The notes beneath the pieces were generated by a model, which did not search any database, was not told where the DNA came from, and saw nothing but the letters and a program-made list of their open reading frames with translations. Below, piece by piece: positions 1-9,100 of a stretch of DNA of 64,000 nucleotides (its first letter is position 1; each line of letters opens with the position of its first letter). A program made the translations under genes and the position numbers. The stretch is from Pontibacter silvestris (GTDB taxonomy: Bacteria; Bacteroidota; Bacteroidia; Cytophagales; Hymenobacteraceae): contig NZ_JAJJWI010000011.1 in NCBI RefSeq assembly GCF_020907275.1, positions 62,001 through 126,000 on the forward strand, written 5' to 3'.

Positions 1-2
1 AC

Positions 3-80
3 AAAGCCAACAAAGATAAGATTGGCGAAAACCCGGATTTAATTCGTCCTGGACAACGATTTGTGATTCCGAGAGATTAA
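3..80 (+). CDS. C-terminal end of a LysM-domain protein (partial)
   Basis: Only the last 25 codons before a TAA stop are present; the gene begins upstream of the window. The fragment has the second half of a LysM repeat: a KIGENPDLIRPGQ stretch followed by a hydrophobic strand (RFVIP) at the very end. LysM modules bind the GlcNAc backbone of peptidoglycan, so the protein is probably a cell-envelope protein carrying LysM at its C terminus. Total length and any catalytic domain cannot be seen. The gene is closed by a strong hairpin 12 bases downstream. Confidence 0.75.
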   Translation, partial: KANKDKIGENPDLIRPGQRFVIPRD

Positions 81-91
81 GGTAAGTCGCA

Positions 92-136
92 AACAACAAG
101 GGCCAGTTCTGTTATGGAACTGGCCCTTGTTGTTTT
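92..136 (+). terminator. Rho-independent terminator after the LysM gene
   Basis: A perfect 18-bp stem (92-109 with 117-134) has a 7-base loop and ends in a short T run. The GC-rich core is GGGCCAGTTC/GAACTGGCCC. It ends the LysM transcript. Confidence 0.8.
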
Positions 137-243
137 AGTCTAGCTAGCTAACTTAAATTGAGAGAAGGTAAAGCTTGGCCTGAAAAGGAAGCAACTCAGA
201 AGCAATACTAGTAAATAGCCTTTAGTAGCTTCTGTTCCTTTAT

Positions 244-287
244 CAAAAACAAAAGCCCACTAAACTATAATAGCTTAGTAGGCTTTA
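244..287 (-). terminator. Terminator of ndk (minus strand)
   Basis: The inverted repeat 252-263/275-286 is 12 bp with one mismatch and an 11-base loop. Read on the minus strand it is followed by a T-rich stretch (TTTTGTTTTTG). It lies 25 bases beyond the ndk stop codon. Confidence 0.7.
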
Positions 288-311
288 AAATCAATAAGTA
301 TACTTTAAAAC

Positions 312-731
312 TTAAAAACGCTCTTCAGCAGAGAAAAAGAAGTCTCCTTCTATTTGTGCATTCTCGTCAGAGTCAGAACCGTGTACTGCATTTGCCTCAA
401 TTGACTTAGCATAAACTTTACGGATAGTTCCTTCTTCAGCCTGGGCAGGGTTAGTTGCACCAATCAGTTTACGGAAATCTTCTACGGCATTACCTTTCTC
501 CAGAATCATAGCCACGATAGGTCCAGAAGACATGTATTTTACAAGATCGCCATAGAAAGGACGCTCTTTATGCACTTCATAAAATTTTCCGGCACGCTCC
601 TCAGAAAGTTTTGTCTTCTTCATTGCCACAATACGGAAGCCACCTTCTTCAATCATTTTAGTAATGCCACCAATGTGGTTATCAGCCACCGCATCAGGCT
701 TAATCATAGTAAATGTAGTATTTCCAGCCAT
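312..731 (-). CDS. ndk: nucleoside diphosphate kinase
   Basis: This 139-residue cytoplasmic enzyme transfers the gamma-phosphate of ATP to nucleoside diphosphates through a phosphohistidine, balancing NTP and dNTP pools. The N-terminal [10 protein letters not shown] strand and the active-site NAVHGSD motif (His117) are both present, and the length is that of the family. The ATG start gives the usual short N terminus. The gene is monocistronic, divergent from nrnA, with an exact TAnnTTTG box about 40 bases upstream and its own terminator downstream. Identification is secure. Confidence 0.98.
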   Translation of the reverse strand: MAGNTTFTMIKPDAVADNHIGGITKMIEEGGFRIVAMKKTKLSEERAGKFYEVHKERPFYGDLVKYMSSGPIVAMILEKGNAVEDFRKLIGATNPAQAEEGTIRKVYAKSIEANAVHGSDSDENAQIEGDFFFSAEERF

Positions 732-771
732 GTCTCTTAAGCTTATAATTTATGTTTCTGGTTTCAGTATG

Positions 772-779
772 CAAAAGTA
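772..779 (-). promoter_or_regulatory. Bacteroidota -7 promoter element for ndk
   Basis: The minus strand reads TACTTTTG, an exact match to TAnnTTTG, 41 bases before the ndk ATG. No convincing -33 TTG/TTTG is visible at the usual distance, so only the -7 half is supported. Confidence 0.5.
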
Positions 780-959
780 TAGCATTTCGGGCAATATTAG
801 CACACTTTTTAGTTATACTTTCATTAAGATGTTGCTGTGGCAGTTACTAAAAAGAGCAGATCAGAGGCAGGCTAAAATTCTAATTTATTGCTTTAGAAGT
901 TATTTCTTCTGAAATTTGCGCCTTATTTCCTTATTAATCAGAGGATTTATACTTATAGT

Positions 960-1982
960 ATGCACGATATTAACGCTCTTAAAGAGCTACTTAAAGAACC
1001 TAAAGAGGTGATGATCACCACACACCATAAACCAGATGCTGATGCTTTGGGCTCCTCGTTAGGTTTAGCTGGTTATCTTAAAAAGAAGGGACACCGTGTT
1101 ACGGTGATCACTCCTTCTGATTACCCTGACTTTCTGAGCTGGATGCATGGGAACGATGAGGTTCTAGTGTATTCAGAGCAGAATGATGAACTGGTACACC
1201 GTATTATCAATGAATCTCAGGTTATCTTCTGTCTCGATTTCTCGGTTCTTTCCCGCATTAACGAGATGGGAGAATATATACGAGAGGCAAAAGGCACCAA
1301 AGTGCTTGTAGACCACCATCTGCAGCCAGAAGACTTTGCCGATTTAGATTACTCCAACACATCTGCTGCTGCCACTGCCGAACTGGTTTACGACCTTATA
1401 AAGGCAATGGGCGAAACAGACCTGATTGATACAGCTATCGGTGAATGCCTTTACGCTGGTATAATGACAGATACAGGCTCTTTCCGCCACCCAAGTACTT
1501 CTAAAAATGTGCACCTTATTATTGCAGACCTGCTGCACATTGGTGTCGAGACGTCCAATATCCATCGCCTGATATACGATAGTTCTTCGGAACTACGCCT
1601 GCGGTTTTTAGGTTATGCACTAAAAGACAAACTGGTAGTGCTGCGGGAATACTCCACAGCTTATATAGCCATCACTGCTGATGAGTTAAAAGCCTATGAC
1701 TCTAAAACAGGTGATACGGAAGGGTTGGTAAACTATGCACTGTCTATAGAAGGCATTGTTTTTGCAGCTTTGATCATAGACCGTGTCCAAGCAGTAAAAA
1801 TGTCTTTCCGTTCGGTGGGAGATTTCTCTGTAAACGAGTTCGCACGAGAGCACTTTAGCGGAGGCGGACATAAGAATGCAGCCGGAGGCATCAGTATGGA
1901 TACACTGGAAAATACCGTAACCAAATTTGAAAGCCTGCTACCCCTTTACAAGGAGAAACTCCACAACGCCATCAAAAAATAA
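960..1982 (+). CDS. nrnA: DHH-family phosphoesterase, NrnA-type (nanoRNase / pAp phosphatase)
   Basis: This 340-residue DHH/DHHA1 protein carries the metal-binding THHKPDADALGS motif (residues 21-32), the VDHH motif (117-120) and the C-terminal glycine-rich FSGGGHKNAAGG motif of the DHHA1 domain. The family degrades short oligoribonucleotides and often dephosphorylates 3'-phosphoadenosine 5'-phosphate. No signal peptide is visible, so it is cytoplasmic. Two FKBP lipoprotein genes follow at 23- and 27-base gaps, suggesting one transcript. The NrnA assignment rests on motif and length; the exact substrate is inferred from the family. Confidence 0.9.
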   Translation: MHDINALKELLKEPKEVMITTHHKPDADALGSSLGLAGYLKKKGHRVTVITPSDYPDFLSWMHGNDEVLVYSEQNDELVHRIINESQVIFCLDFSVLSRINEMGEYIREAKGTKVLVDHHLQPEDFADLDYSNTSAAATAELVYDLIKAMGETDLIDTAIGECLYAGIMTDTGSFRHPSTSKNVHLIIADLLHIGVETSNIHRLIYDSSSELRLRFLGYALKDKLVVLREYSTAYIAITADELKAYDSKTGDTEGLVNYALSIEGIVFAALIIDRVQAVKMSFRSVGDFSVNEFAREHFSGGGHKNAAGGISMDTLENTVTKFESLLPLYKEKLHNAIKK

Positions 1983-2005
1983 AAATTCTATCAACTTATA
2001 TCCAA

Positions 2006-2968
2006 ATGCTATCTAAAACTAAATTTTTGCTACCCCTTGTAGCAGGTGCCATGTTGTTACAGTCTTGTAACAATAAAGCTAACGATGAATTTCATACCAG
2101 ACCTGATGGCCTGAGCTATAAAATTTATGAAATGAATGAAGACGGCGAGTACGAAAACAAAGGCGAAGTAGCTGCCGACGACTCTACAGGTGCTAAAATA
2201 GGACAAGTGGTAACACTGAACATGTCTTACAAAAATGCTGATGACTCTTTGCTGTTCAACTCCCGCGACCAGAAGTTCCCGATTATGATTCCTGTGATGG
2301 AGCCTAGCTTTAAAGGTAGCTTAGAAGACGCCCTTACTATGCTTTCTGCCGGAGACAGTGCTGTTTTCAAAATAAATGCTGACTCTCTGTTTGCCAAAAC
2401 TTTCGGCCAGCCAATGCCTCCTTTCATTAAGCCAGGCTCACACCTGACATTCTTTGTGAAAGCAGAAAAAGTACAGTCCAGAGAAGAGGCCATTGCTGAC
2501 CAGCAGAAAATGATGGAAGAGCAAATGAAAGAAGCTCAGGCTCATGCTGAAAATCAAATTAAAGTAGACGACGAAAAAATTCAGGCTTACATTAAAGAGC
2601 AGAATCTACAGAACGTACAGAAAACTTCTTCAGGCGTGTATTACGCTGTAACGGAAGCAGGCAATGGACCGCAAGCTAGTGCCGGTGACCAAGTTTCGGT
2701 ACATTATAAGCTTTCTTTCCTGGATGGTAAAGAGGTAGAGTCTTCCCGTGATAACCCTATGTCAGGAGGCGAACCATTTAAATTTACACTAGGCCAGGGC
2801 CAGGTAATTAAAGGCTGGGACGAAGGTATATCTCAACTTAAAGAAGGTAGCAAAGCTATCCTCCTGATTCCTTCTCCACTGGCTTACGGCGACCAAGACC
2901 GTGGCACTCAAATGCCTGCAAACTCTATTCTACGCTTCGATGTAGAGCTTCTTGATGTTAATAAATAG
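2006..2968 (+). CDS. FKBP-type peptidyl-prolyl isomerase lipoprotein, two FKBP-like domains
   Basis: This 320-residue lipoprotein has lipobox LLQSC with Cys21 as the lipidation site. Residues about 55-155 form a degenerate FKBP-like domain, about 155-205 a charged Gln/Glu/Lys-rich helical linker, and 210-318 a canonical FKBP domain ending IPSPLAYGDQ and ILRFDVELLDV. It probably assists folding of exported or outer-membrane proteins in the periplasm. It sits between nrnA and a second FKBP lipoprotein gene in the same direction, so co-transcription is likely. The first domain appears to have lost part of the active-site pocket (inference from weak similarity). Confidence 0.88.
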   Translation: MLSKTKFLLPLVAGAMLLQSCNNKANDEFHTRPDGLSYKIYEMNEDGEYENKGEVAADDSTGAKIGQVVTLNMSYKNADDSLLFNSRDQKFPIMIPVMEPSFKGSLEDALTMLSAGDSAVFKINADSLFAKTFGQPMPPFIKPGSHLTFFVKAEKVQSREEAIADQQKMMEEQMKEAQAHAENQIKVDDEKIQAYIKEQNLQNVQKTSSGVYYAVTEAGNGPQASAGDQVSVHYKLSFLDGKEVESSRDNPMSGGEPFKFTLGQGQVIKGWDEGISQLKEGSKAILLIPSPLAYGDQDRGTQMPANSILRFDVELLDVNK

Positions 2969-2995
2969 AGTACTTATTAACTTTACTTTAAACTT

Positions 2996-3598
2996 ATGAC
3001 CCTGCAATCCCTTATTCCCCAGTTAGCGAAAAGCAGCCATCTGCTTAAAGCTCTTCTTTTTTTAGCTGTTGCTGTTTCATTTGTATCATGCTCTTCAGAT
3101 AGCGACCCTTATGCCGGGTATTATTACCCCACGAATGAAGAACTGGAGCAACAAAAAATTTATGATGATCAGGTAATACACCAATATTTTAAAGATAGTT
3201 ATCAATTTTTTGTAGATAATAATGTAGATACTACTGATGTAGTAAAAACCAGCACGGGCTTATATTACCTGAAGCTGGAGGAAGGTACCGGGAACATGGT
3301 AGTGGCCGGTAACTCTGTAGATGTACATTATGTTGGTAAGCGAATTACTTCTGAAAACGGCAAAGTAGTAGCTAATCAAAAATTTGATTCTTCATATGAC
3401 AGAGGAGAAGCTTTTAACGTTGTAGTAGGAGCAGGACAGGTTATCAAAGGGTGGGATGAAGGTTTACAGCTAATGCATGAAGGCGAACGAGGCGTGTTAT
3501 TTATTCCTTCTCATTTAGGATACGGCTATTCAGGCAGTGGCACAATTCCTCCTTATGCCGTTCTTGCTTTTGATGTTGAAGTACTGGATATCAAATAA
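2996..3598 (+). CDS. FKBP-type peptidyl-prolyl isomerase lipoprotein (GldI-like)
   Basis: This 200-residue lipoprotein has an N-terminal membrane stretch and lipobox FVSC (Cys32). A single FKBP domain covers about residues 85-200, with VDVHYVGKR, GQVIKGWDEG, a glycine-rich tip and a final AFDVEVLDI strand. Size and lipoprotein nature resemble GldI, an FKBP lipoprotein needed for gliding motility and type IX secretion in Flavobacterium, but many Bacteroidota paralogues exist, so I give no symbol. It is the last gene of the nrnA-FKBP-FKBP cluster and is followed 19 bases later by a strong terminator. Confidence 0.88.
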   Translation: MTLQSLIPQLAKSSHLLKALLFLAVAVSFVSCSSDSDPYAGYYYPTNEELEQQKIYDDQVIHQYFKDSYQFFVDNNVDTTDVVKTSTGLYYLKLEEGTGNMVVAGNSVDVHYVGKRITSENGKVVANQKFDSSYDRGEAFNVVVGAGQVIKGWDEGLQLMHEGERGVLFIPSHLGYGYSGSGTIPPYAVLAFDVEVLDIK

Positions 3599-3617
3599 TA
3601 GTTTTAAGCTAAACTTC

Positions 3618-3653
3618 AAAAGGCAATACTGCACTAACAGTATTGCCTTTTTT
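3618..3653. terminator. Bidirectional terminator between the FKBP gene and recO
   Basis: A perfect 14-bp stem (3618-3631/3638-3651) with a 6-base loop has an A run on the left and a T run on the right, so it can end the FKBP transcript on the plus strand and recO on the minus strand. Confidence 0.85.
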
Positions 3654-3666
3654 AATGCCCCTACTA

Positions 3667-4380
3667 CTACTCTGACAGCACTTCTGAAAGTATTGCTAAA
3701 GACTTTATCTCTCCTAACTTATCAACATGCAGTTGGTAATAACGAATAAGAATAGCCAATAGCTCTCTGCGTACCTTGCCATTTGGTATGTTTGCCTCTG
3801 CTGGCTGCCGCAGCAGTGCATCGAAATATACTTCATAAGCCTGCAATGTAAGTACAGGAGGTGCACTGGTCATTGCCTGGGCATTAGCAGAGAAGGCTAC
3901 CTGTTCCACAATTTCAGTTCCAGAGCTGGGGCCAAAACCTAAATGGTAGCTTAGTTGCAGGAGAAACATTAAATGGAAGTTCTCGAAGTAACTTTCCTGC
4001 TCATCAAAAGCAATAATAGCATTGTATAAGAAGTTAAACAATGGCTGGTTTTCTTCTTCTTCCTTCACGGTTCTGCTTACCATTTCTGACAGAAACAGCA
4101 GAATGCTACTTTTCCTGATATCAAAAGGAATAGTTGAGAAAGGATGTGCAGACTTATATTCTGATATGCGCGTAAGCCCTCCTCTGTGGGAGGTGTACAC
4201 CACCATTTCGAGCAACGTAAATGGCTGGAATAACGCAATGCGGGAACCAGTGCCTTTCTTACGCACACCATTCACAATGTACGACTGGATCCCCAACTGC
4301 TCGGTATATACCTTCACAATTACAGATGACTCTCTGAACTTGATGTAGTTTAAGACGACACCTCTTGTTTTAACTAACAT
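3667..4380 (-). CDS. recO: DNA repair protein RecO
   Basis: This 237-residue protein has the RecO layout: an N-terminal OB fold beginning MLVKTRGVVLNYIKF, with the conserved GSRIALFQPFTLLEMV strand near residues 45-60, then an all-helical C-terminal domain. With RecF and RecR it loads RecA on SSB-coated gapped DNA. No zinc-finger cysteines are evident in the C-terminal half, unlike some RecO proteins. It lies downstream of the porZ-like gene, 141 bases away on the same strand, and converges on the FKBP gene across a shared terminator. Confidence 0.93.
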   Translation of the reverse strand: MLVKTRGVVLNYIKFRESSVIVKVYTEQLGIQSYIVNGVRKKGTGSRIALFQPFTLLEMVVYTSHRGGLTRISEYKSAHPFSTIPFDIRKSSILLFLSEMVSRTVKEEEENQPLFNFLYNAIIAFDEQESYFENFHLMFLLQLSYHLGFGPSSGTEIVEQVAFSANAQAMTSAPPVLTLQAYEVYFDALLRQPAEANIPNGKVRRELLAILIRYYQLHVDKLGEIKSLAILSEVLSE

Positions 4381-4521
4381 AATTGATTAGACGCAAGTAT
4401 CAGGATACAAGATGTAAGACTTGTTCTTTTCATATAAATCAACAACTTTTAAGTCTTTAAATATACCACTGCTACCGTAAAAGAGCAGTTTAATGGGCTG
4501 CACATACGGCTACTAAACTTA

Positions 4522-6858
4522 CTATTCCAGCACAGCTATTTTAGTAACACAGCTTTGCTCTCCGGCTTCATCAGCACTTAACACTAAATATACACCAGCT
4601 TTTACGCGCTTACCATTGTAATCCCGGGCATCCCAAGCTATTGTTCCGCCTGTCGCCTGTGTACTATAAACTAACGTGCCAGAAATATCAGTAATACGAA
4701 CCTGAGCATTGTTAGGTAAACCCGACACTCCTATTAAGCCACTATAGTTAGGCCGTACCGGGTTCGGAAACACAACGGCGCATTCAGCTTTTCCCTCTGT
4801 AACAGTTGCTGTTCCTCTATAAGAAGCAATGCCTGCAGCTGTTGCCACAAATACTTCTCCGCTCTGATGCTCTACTGCCACTGAAAGCACTTTGTCAGAA
4901 GGCAATGGGCTATTTTGTGTTGTAAAATGATGAATCAACTCGTCTCCATCCCGCCCAAAAAGCCAGAGCCCGTTGTCGGTGCCTATCCATTTCCTGTTAG
5001 CTCCGTCTACAGCTATACTTCTTACCACCTGCCCATTCAGCAACGGCCTGCCATCTATTATCGGAATATGTGCATCATTTGCCTGAGATTCAAATATAAA
5101 ACCCGGATTATAAAAAACGCCTACGCCACTTGCCGTACCTATCCAAACATCACCATTCAGGTCTTTCGCCATACTGTATACAGCATTACTTGGCAAGCCT
5201 CCTTTTCCCTCCCCTTCTGTTAAGTTATGCACAAAATTATTCTTATTGTTCCACACCACGATACCTGCCTGAGAACTTGCTGTTCTTGCTACAGAAAGCC
5301 ACTTCTGGTCGTAATCATCTATCAGTATCTGCTCAAAGTTATTGCTGCTTAAGCCAGGCAGCATAAAGGACTGCCAAGTTTCATCCGGCTTCAGTACGTG
5401 AACTTCCGGCGCATTATACTGTTGGTTCCGATTCACGACCCACACGTTGCTTTCGGTGTCTACTGCCACATCCGAAACACGCACGCTTTCTGCTTTATCA
5501 GAAGCTGATGTTCCTGATAAGGTGCTGTTGGTACCATTGTATAAGGTTACCTTGCCCAGGCCAGCCCATGCTAATAAGCCACTGCCATAGCTGGCAATAT
5601 ACAGTTTCTTTGTTACAGGACTATAGGCTGCATCTACCACATCTTCTGTATAAGGCAACTGGTTCGTATTCGGATAAAGCTGGCTGTTATAGCTTTCCCA
5701 CTCACCCTGGCTATACACATAAAAACCATTGGTATTGCCGCTGTTCTGATAGCTGCTTTCATCATAGCCTCCGCTAAAAGCATAAAGCTTACTATTTGCA
5801 GCGTACAACCTGAATGCCTCGCCGGCATATGGACCGTTGGGTGCAAAAACGGCTGCATCTGCTCCTGCTTGGTTCAGCCGCACCAGCCCTTGCTTTGCGT
5901 CAGCCACCCAAATAACACCCTGTACATCTACAGTGGCATCTTGAGGGCTTTGAAGCGCAACATGCTGAACACTACTAACACGACTCTGTTTGTCCAGCAG
6001 TGTTACTCCTGTGGAGGTAGCTAATACCAGATAATCTGCTGAAGTATTGATCGAGGTAATAGACAAGGACGCAGAAATATTACTGTTATCCCATGAAGCA
6101 GCAGCCAATTTATAAAGCTCCTCCGTACTTGCAGTGGCATATAATCTTTCATTAAATGCAGCCAATCCTGTAACAGCGCCATCAGGCAAACCTTCATTTA
6201 TTATATGCCAGCTGTGGAAGTCTTTAAGGTTAGCCTGTACCCGATTTGCCACCAAAACACCTATATCTGTGGCAATATAAATGCTGTCATGCAGTATAGC
6301 TGTAGCATGCACATTTAGCTGTTCTCCATTTGGGCCGAGGTTGCTGTAAGTGTCTTTAACTTCTTGCTTTGAAAGGTCCAGTACCACTACTCCAAAAGAA
6401 CAGGCCAGATAAGCAATTTTGTTATGAATATAAGTGTGGTGGATAACCTTTTCTCCGGAAATAGATTGCCGATAGACACCACTGATATTCGTGATCTTAC
6501 GGCCACGCAACAAATCTATGCTTGAGCTCTGATAAGCTATAACTAAGGTTCCTGTACTTGTATCATAGCCTAGGCTACTGATTTGCTGCTCCCGTAAACC
6601 ATCAATCTTAGTTATTGTCTCAGTATTGTTAAACTCCTTGTCGTAGTAAAAAAGCCCCTGCTCTGTAGCCGTATATATTAACTCGTTTGCATCGGCCACA
6701 GCCTTTCCCTGCTGATACGGCACATGTAATTGCCAGCTTCCTAAACTAAGGTTGCCTTGCCCATAGCTGCAAACATTACATAGCAATATTCCCAGCCCTG
6801 CAACAAACAGCAGCGGGTTTGGATATGGTCTTAGCCAAATTGAGTGTTTGCTTTGCAT
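4522..6858 (-). CDS. porZ: PorZ-like two-propeller protein with type IX secretion sorting domain
   Basis: The 778-residue product has an N-terminal signal segment (about 1-34), many short propeller repeats of the type VWIGTASGVGVFYNP and KWIGTDNGLWLF, and a C-terminal beta-sandwich (about 695-778) starting at VFPNPVRPN and ending GVYLVLSADEAG, the type A sorting domain of the T9SS. Length and order match PorZ of Porphyromonas gingivalis (776 residues, two propellers plus sorting domain), a surface component that delivers anionic LPS to the sortase PorU. A two-component-type propeller protein that is merely T9SS cargo is the alternative. Neighbours are tdk and recO on the same strand. Confidence 0.8.
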   Translation of the reverse strand: MQSKHSIWLRPYPNPLLFVAGLGILLCNVCSYGQGNLSLGSWQLHVPYQQGKAVADANELIYTATEQGLFYYDKEFNNTETITKIDGLREQQISSLGYDTSTGTLVIAYQSSSIDLLRGRKITNISGVYRQSISGEKVIHHTYIHNKIAYLACSFGVVVLDLSKQEVKDTYSNLGPNGEQLNVHATAILHDSIYIATDIGVLVANRVQANLKDFHSWHIINEGLPDGAVTGLAAFNERLYATASTEELYKLAAASWDNSNISASLSITSINTSADYLVLATSTGVTLLDKQSRVSSVQHVALQSPQDATVDVQGVIWVADAKQGLVRLNQAGADAAVFAPNGPYAGEAFRLYAANSKLYAFSGGYDESSYQNSGNTNGFYVYSQGEWESYNSQLYPNTNQLPYTEDVVDAAYSPVTKKLYIASYGSGLLAWAGLGKVTLYNGTNSTLSGTSASDKAESVRVSDVAVDTESNVWVVNRNQQYNAPEVHVLKPDETWQSFMLPGLSSNNFEQILIDDYDQKWLSVARTASSQAGIVVWNNKNNFVHNLTEGEGKGGLPSNAVYSMAKDLNGDVWIGTASGVGVFYNPGFIFESQANDAHIPIIDGRPLLNGQVVRSIAVDGANRKWIGTDNGLWLFGRDGDELIHHFTTQNSPLPSDKVLSVAVEHQSGEVFVATAAGIASYRGTATVTEGKAECAVVFPNPVRPNYSGLIGVSGLPNNAQVRITDISGTLVYSTQATGGTIAWDARDYNGKRVKAGVYLVLSADEAGEQSCVTKIAVLE

Positions 6859-6934
6859 GGCTTTAATGAGCTGTACCTGTATTAGTCTAATCTGAGAGCA
6901 AACTCACTTCTTCAATTTTACTACCCACGGCTAG

Positions 6935-7528
6935 TTACCTCTTCTTTTTCATTCCTTCGGTAAAGCAATGCCGGCAACGGGCCTCATAAGAGTCTGTTTC
7001 CCCTAGAAGCACCTGCTCTTCAGATGCTGCATTTCTATAGGAGTAGTTGGCAATGTCTCCGCACCGCACACAAACGGCATGCACTTTGGTTACATACTCT
7101 GCAACAGCCATCAAGGCAGGCATTGGTCCGAAAGGCTTACCCAGGTAATCCATGTCTAAGCCAGCCGCAATTACACGCACACCACTGTTAGCCAGTTTCA
7201 CGCACACTTCAGCTAAACCTTCGTCAAAAAACTGAGCCTCATCTATACCCACAACATCGCAGCTGCCACCCAATAACAGCATGTCCTGCGCAAAGCCAAT
7301 AGGTGTGGAACGAATAGAGTTAGAATCATGCGACACAACGTCTAGTTCATGGTATCGTTTGTCTGTGGAAGGCTTAAAAATCTCTACTTTCTGCCTGGCA
7401 ATCTTTGCTCTTTTTAATCTTCTGATCAGTTCCTCAGTTTTACCAGAGAACATAGATCCGCAGATCACCTCAATCCATCCTTTATGGGAGCTGTGATTAT
7501 CGTTGCCTACGCGTGGTTCAATAAACAT
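6935..7528 (-). CDS. tdk: thymidine kinase (type II)
   Basis: This 197-residue enzyme phosphorylates thymidine to dTMP with ATP for pyrimidine salvage. It has the P-loop GSMFSGKT (residues 24-31), the DEAQFF segment carrying the Walker B Asp and catalytic Glu, and a zinc-binding set of two CxxC pairs (CVRCG and CRHC) around the C-terminal lasso. The N-terminal 15 or so residues are a Bacteroidota-style extension. It is first of three same-strand genes (tdk, porZ-like, recO), 76 bases upstream of the porZ-like gene. Confidence 0.97.
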   Translation of the reverse strand: MFIEPRVGNDNHSSHKGWIEVICGSMFSGKTEELIRRLKRAKIARQKVEIFKPSTDKRYHELDVVSHDSNSIRSTPIGFAQDMLLLGGSCDVVGIDEAQFFDEGLAEVCVKLANSGVRVIAAGLDMDYLGKPFGPMPALMAVAEYVTKVHAVCVRCGDIANYSYRNAASEEQVLLGETDSYEARCRHCFTEGMKKKR

Positions 7529-7646
7529 TGTTAATGTAAGTGTGCTAAGAAATTATTTTTTAATTTGTTCCTGATGATTAAAAACAGAACCTATTCATTT
7601 GTGAGTGCTCCATCTTATTATTTACAGATGTACTACTACGATCTCT

Positions 7647-7970
7647 CTAGTTGGTATATGTAAGGTGCGGCAATTTTGTCTGTTCAGGCACTTCCCCAAC
7701 AATATCACCAGTTTCTAATATACACTGGCACGTTAATCGCTCATTTGCTCTAAGGCGGCCATTGTTACGATATTTGATTTCACTGGCCGTAAGAGGCCCT
7801 GTATTTTGCATCCCCTGCAACACAATTACGCGGCAGGAAGTACAACGACCTTTGCCTCCGCAGGCATGCATCCAGTCTATGTCGCCAGCCTGCAGGGCTT
7901 TTAACAACGTCTGGCCCTGCTCCACTGCAACTTTGCAGTTAGCAAGGTTTTGCACAGTAAACTTTGGCAT
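7647..7970 (-). CDS. 2Fe-2S ferredoxin
   Basis: I start this at the internal ATG (MPKFTVQNLAN), giving 107 residues. The frame is open 90 bases further, but that extension overlaps the divergent gene and has no ferredoxin similarity. The cluster-binding cysteines are C37-x5-C43-x2-C46 (CGGKGRCTSC) and C81 near LTCQC, the plant/adrenodoxin-type pattern. It is a soluble one-electron carrier with unknown partner. It is divergent from the hypothetical gene at 8006, with only 35 bases between starts. Confidence 0.88.
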   Translation of the reverse strand: MPKFTVQNLANCKVAVEQGQTLLKALQAGDIDWMHACGGKGRCTSCRVIVLQGMQNTGPLTASEIKYRNNGRLRANERLTCQCILETGDIVGEVPEQTKLPHLTYTN

Positions 7971-7978
7971 ATTATTTA

Positions 7979-7986
7979 TAACTTTA
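7979..7986 (+). promoter_or_regulatory. Candidate -7 element for the gene at 8006
   Basis: TAACTTTA is one base off TAnnTTTG and lies 20 bases before the ATG at 8006, which would give a very short leader. It sits in a 35-base divergent gap. No clear -33 element is visible. Confidence 0.35.
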
Positions 7987-8005
7987 CAGAAGAAAGAGAC
8001 TCCAA

Positions 8006-9100
8006 ATGGAAGACAAATATAATCAATTACACCTTCAGCGTTACAGCAAAGAGCTGGCAAATCTACTTTGCGACCGTCACTTTGCCTCTCACGATGTAGT
8101 TAACGGGCCTCAGCTTATTGGTTTTACCCCTATAAAGCAAGTAAATCTTTTTGTGATAAAAGAGCTCCTGCTTAAGTGGCACCATGAAATGGCAAACCTC
8201 AGAAGCCCTTATTTTGATTATGAGAATGAGGACGTGAAAGAGGCTCTGTTGAACTTCATGAATGTGCTATCGCGCAAAATACTCATGAAACGCAATGCCT
8301 TTGAACCACTACTTCAAAAAGCCATTTACGACACCTTTATAGTTGTACTGGCCCCCGTAACCACTTTTGAGGAAATGTTTTTGCGCATTCAGGAAGAAAT
8401 TACACTTCCGAAACTGCAGGAGAACCTCAGGTACATTGATCTTGATAAGTCTTTTTTTGCAGGTTTTATAGACACTCTGTCTCCCTCTAACCGTGACAGG
8501 GACTATATTCTGAGCCGCTTCAGACTGTATGTAAATGCAAATCAGAATAGCCGCACTTCTTTTAGTAGCCTGATTAACCAGTTTAGCAACCTGCTTCCCT
8601 TATCTGAGGAGGAGATAATACCAGGAGCAACTACAGCTCCCGCTGAAGCTAAGCCGGCTCCTGTTGCTCCCCAGGAAGAGAAAGAAATAGTTGCGCCTAT
8701 TCATAATGCACAACGTGAAGCGCCAGTAGCGCCACGGCTGCCGTTTACACGAAAGTCAGAAGATACCGATGAGGATGAAAGGCCATCTGTTCGCCCTACA
8801 CTAAACGATAATTTCCGTAAGGCAACCACCTCTGCTTCACTTGCTGATGCCCATAGCAACAGGAAAATTGAATCGCTTAAGAACTCTATTTCTATTAACC
8901 AACGCTTCAGCTTTATTAATGAGCTTTTTGGCGGTGACAACATAGCCTATTATCAAGCCATCCAAACATTGGACACTTTACCAGATGCAGCGCAGGCGAA
9001 AAGTTATGTAACGCAACAATTAGGCAGTAAGTACGACTGGAGCAGAAAGCAAGAGCATGTAGATAAACTACTCAGGTTAATAGAGCGCAAATTTGCTTAA
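8006..9100 (+). CDS. conserved hypothetical protein with proline/alanine-rich linker
   Basis: I do not recognise a named family in this 364-residue protein. Residues 1-200 are predicted mostly helical, with many charged and aromatic residues and no signal peptide or membrane segment. Residues about 205-260 form a low-complexity Pro/Ala/Glu linker. Residues about 265-364 form a second helical region containing an INQRFSFINELFGG segment. Similar linker-plus-helical proteins are found in Bacteroidota, but I know no function. The ATG lies just downstream of a candidate -7 element, and the gene ends before a very long hairpin. Codon use looks genuinely coding. Confidence 0.8.
   Translation: MEDKYNQLHLQRYSKELANLLCDRHFASHDVVNGPQLIGFTPIKQVNLFVIKELLLKWHHEMANLRSPYFDYENEDVKEALLNFMNVLSRKILMKRNAFEPLLQKAIYDTFIVVLAPVTTFEEMFLRIQEEITLPKLQENLRYIDLDKSFFAGFIDTLSPSNRDRDYILSRFRLYVNANQNSRTSFSSLINQFSNLLPLSEEEIIPGATTAPAEAKPAPVAPQEEKEIVAPIHNAQREAPVAPRLPFTRKSEDTDEDERPSVRPTLNDNFRKATTSASLADAHSNRKIESLKNSISINQRFSFINELFGGDNIAYYQAIQTLDTLPDAAQAKSYVTQQLGSKYDWSRKQEHVDKLLRLIERKFA

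Noticed and set aside
664-912. 82-codon plus-strand frame over the ndk start
   Set aside because: Most of it is antisense to ndk or lies in the promoter region; no protein-like features.
7971-8060. 30-residue N-terminal extension of the ferredoxin
   Set aside because: It overlaps the divergent gene at 8006 and is not ferredoxin-like; the internal ATG gives the usual length.
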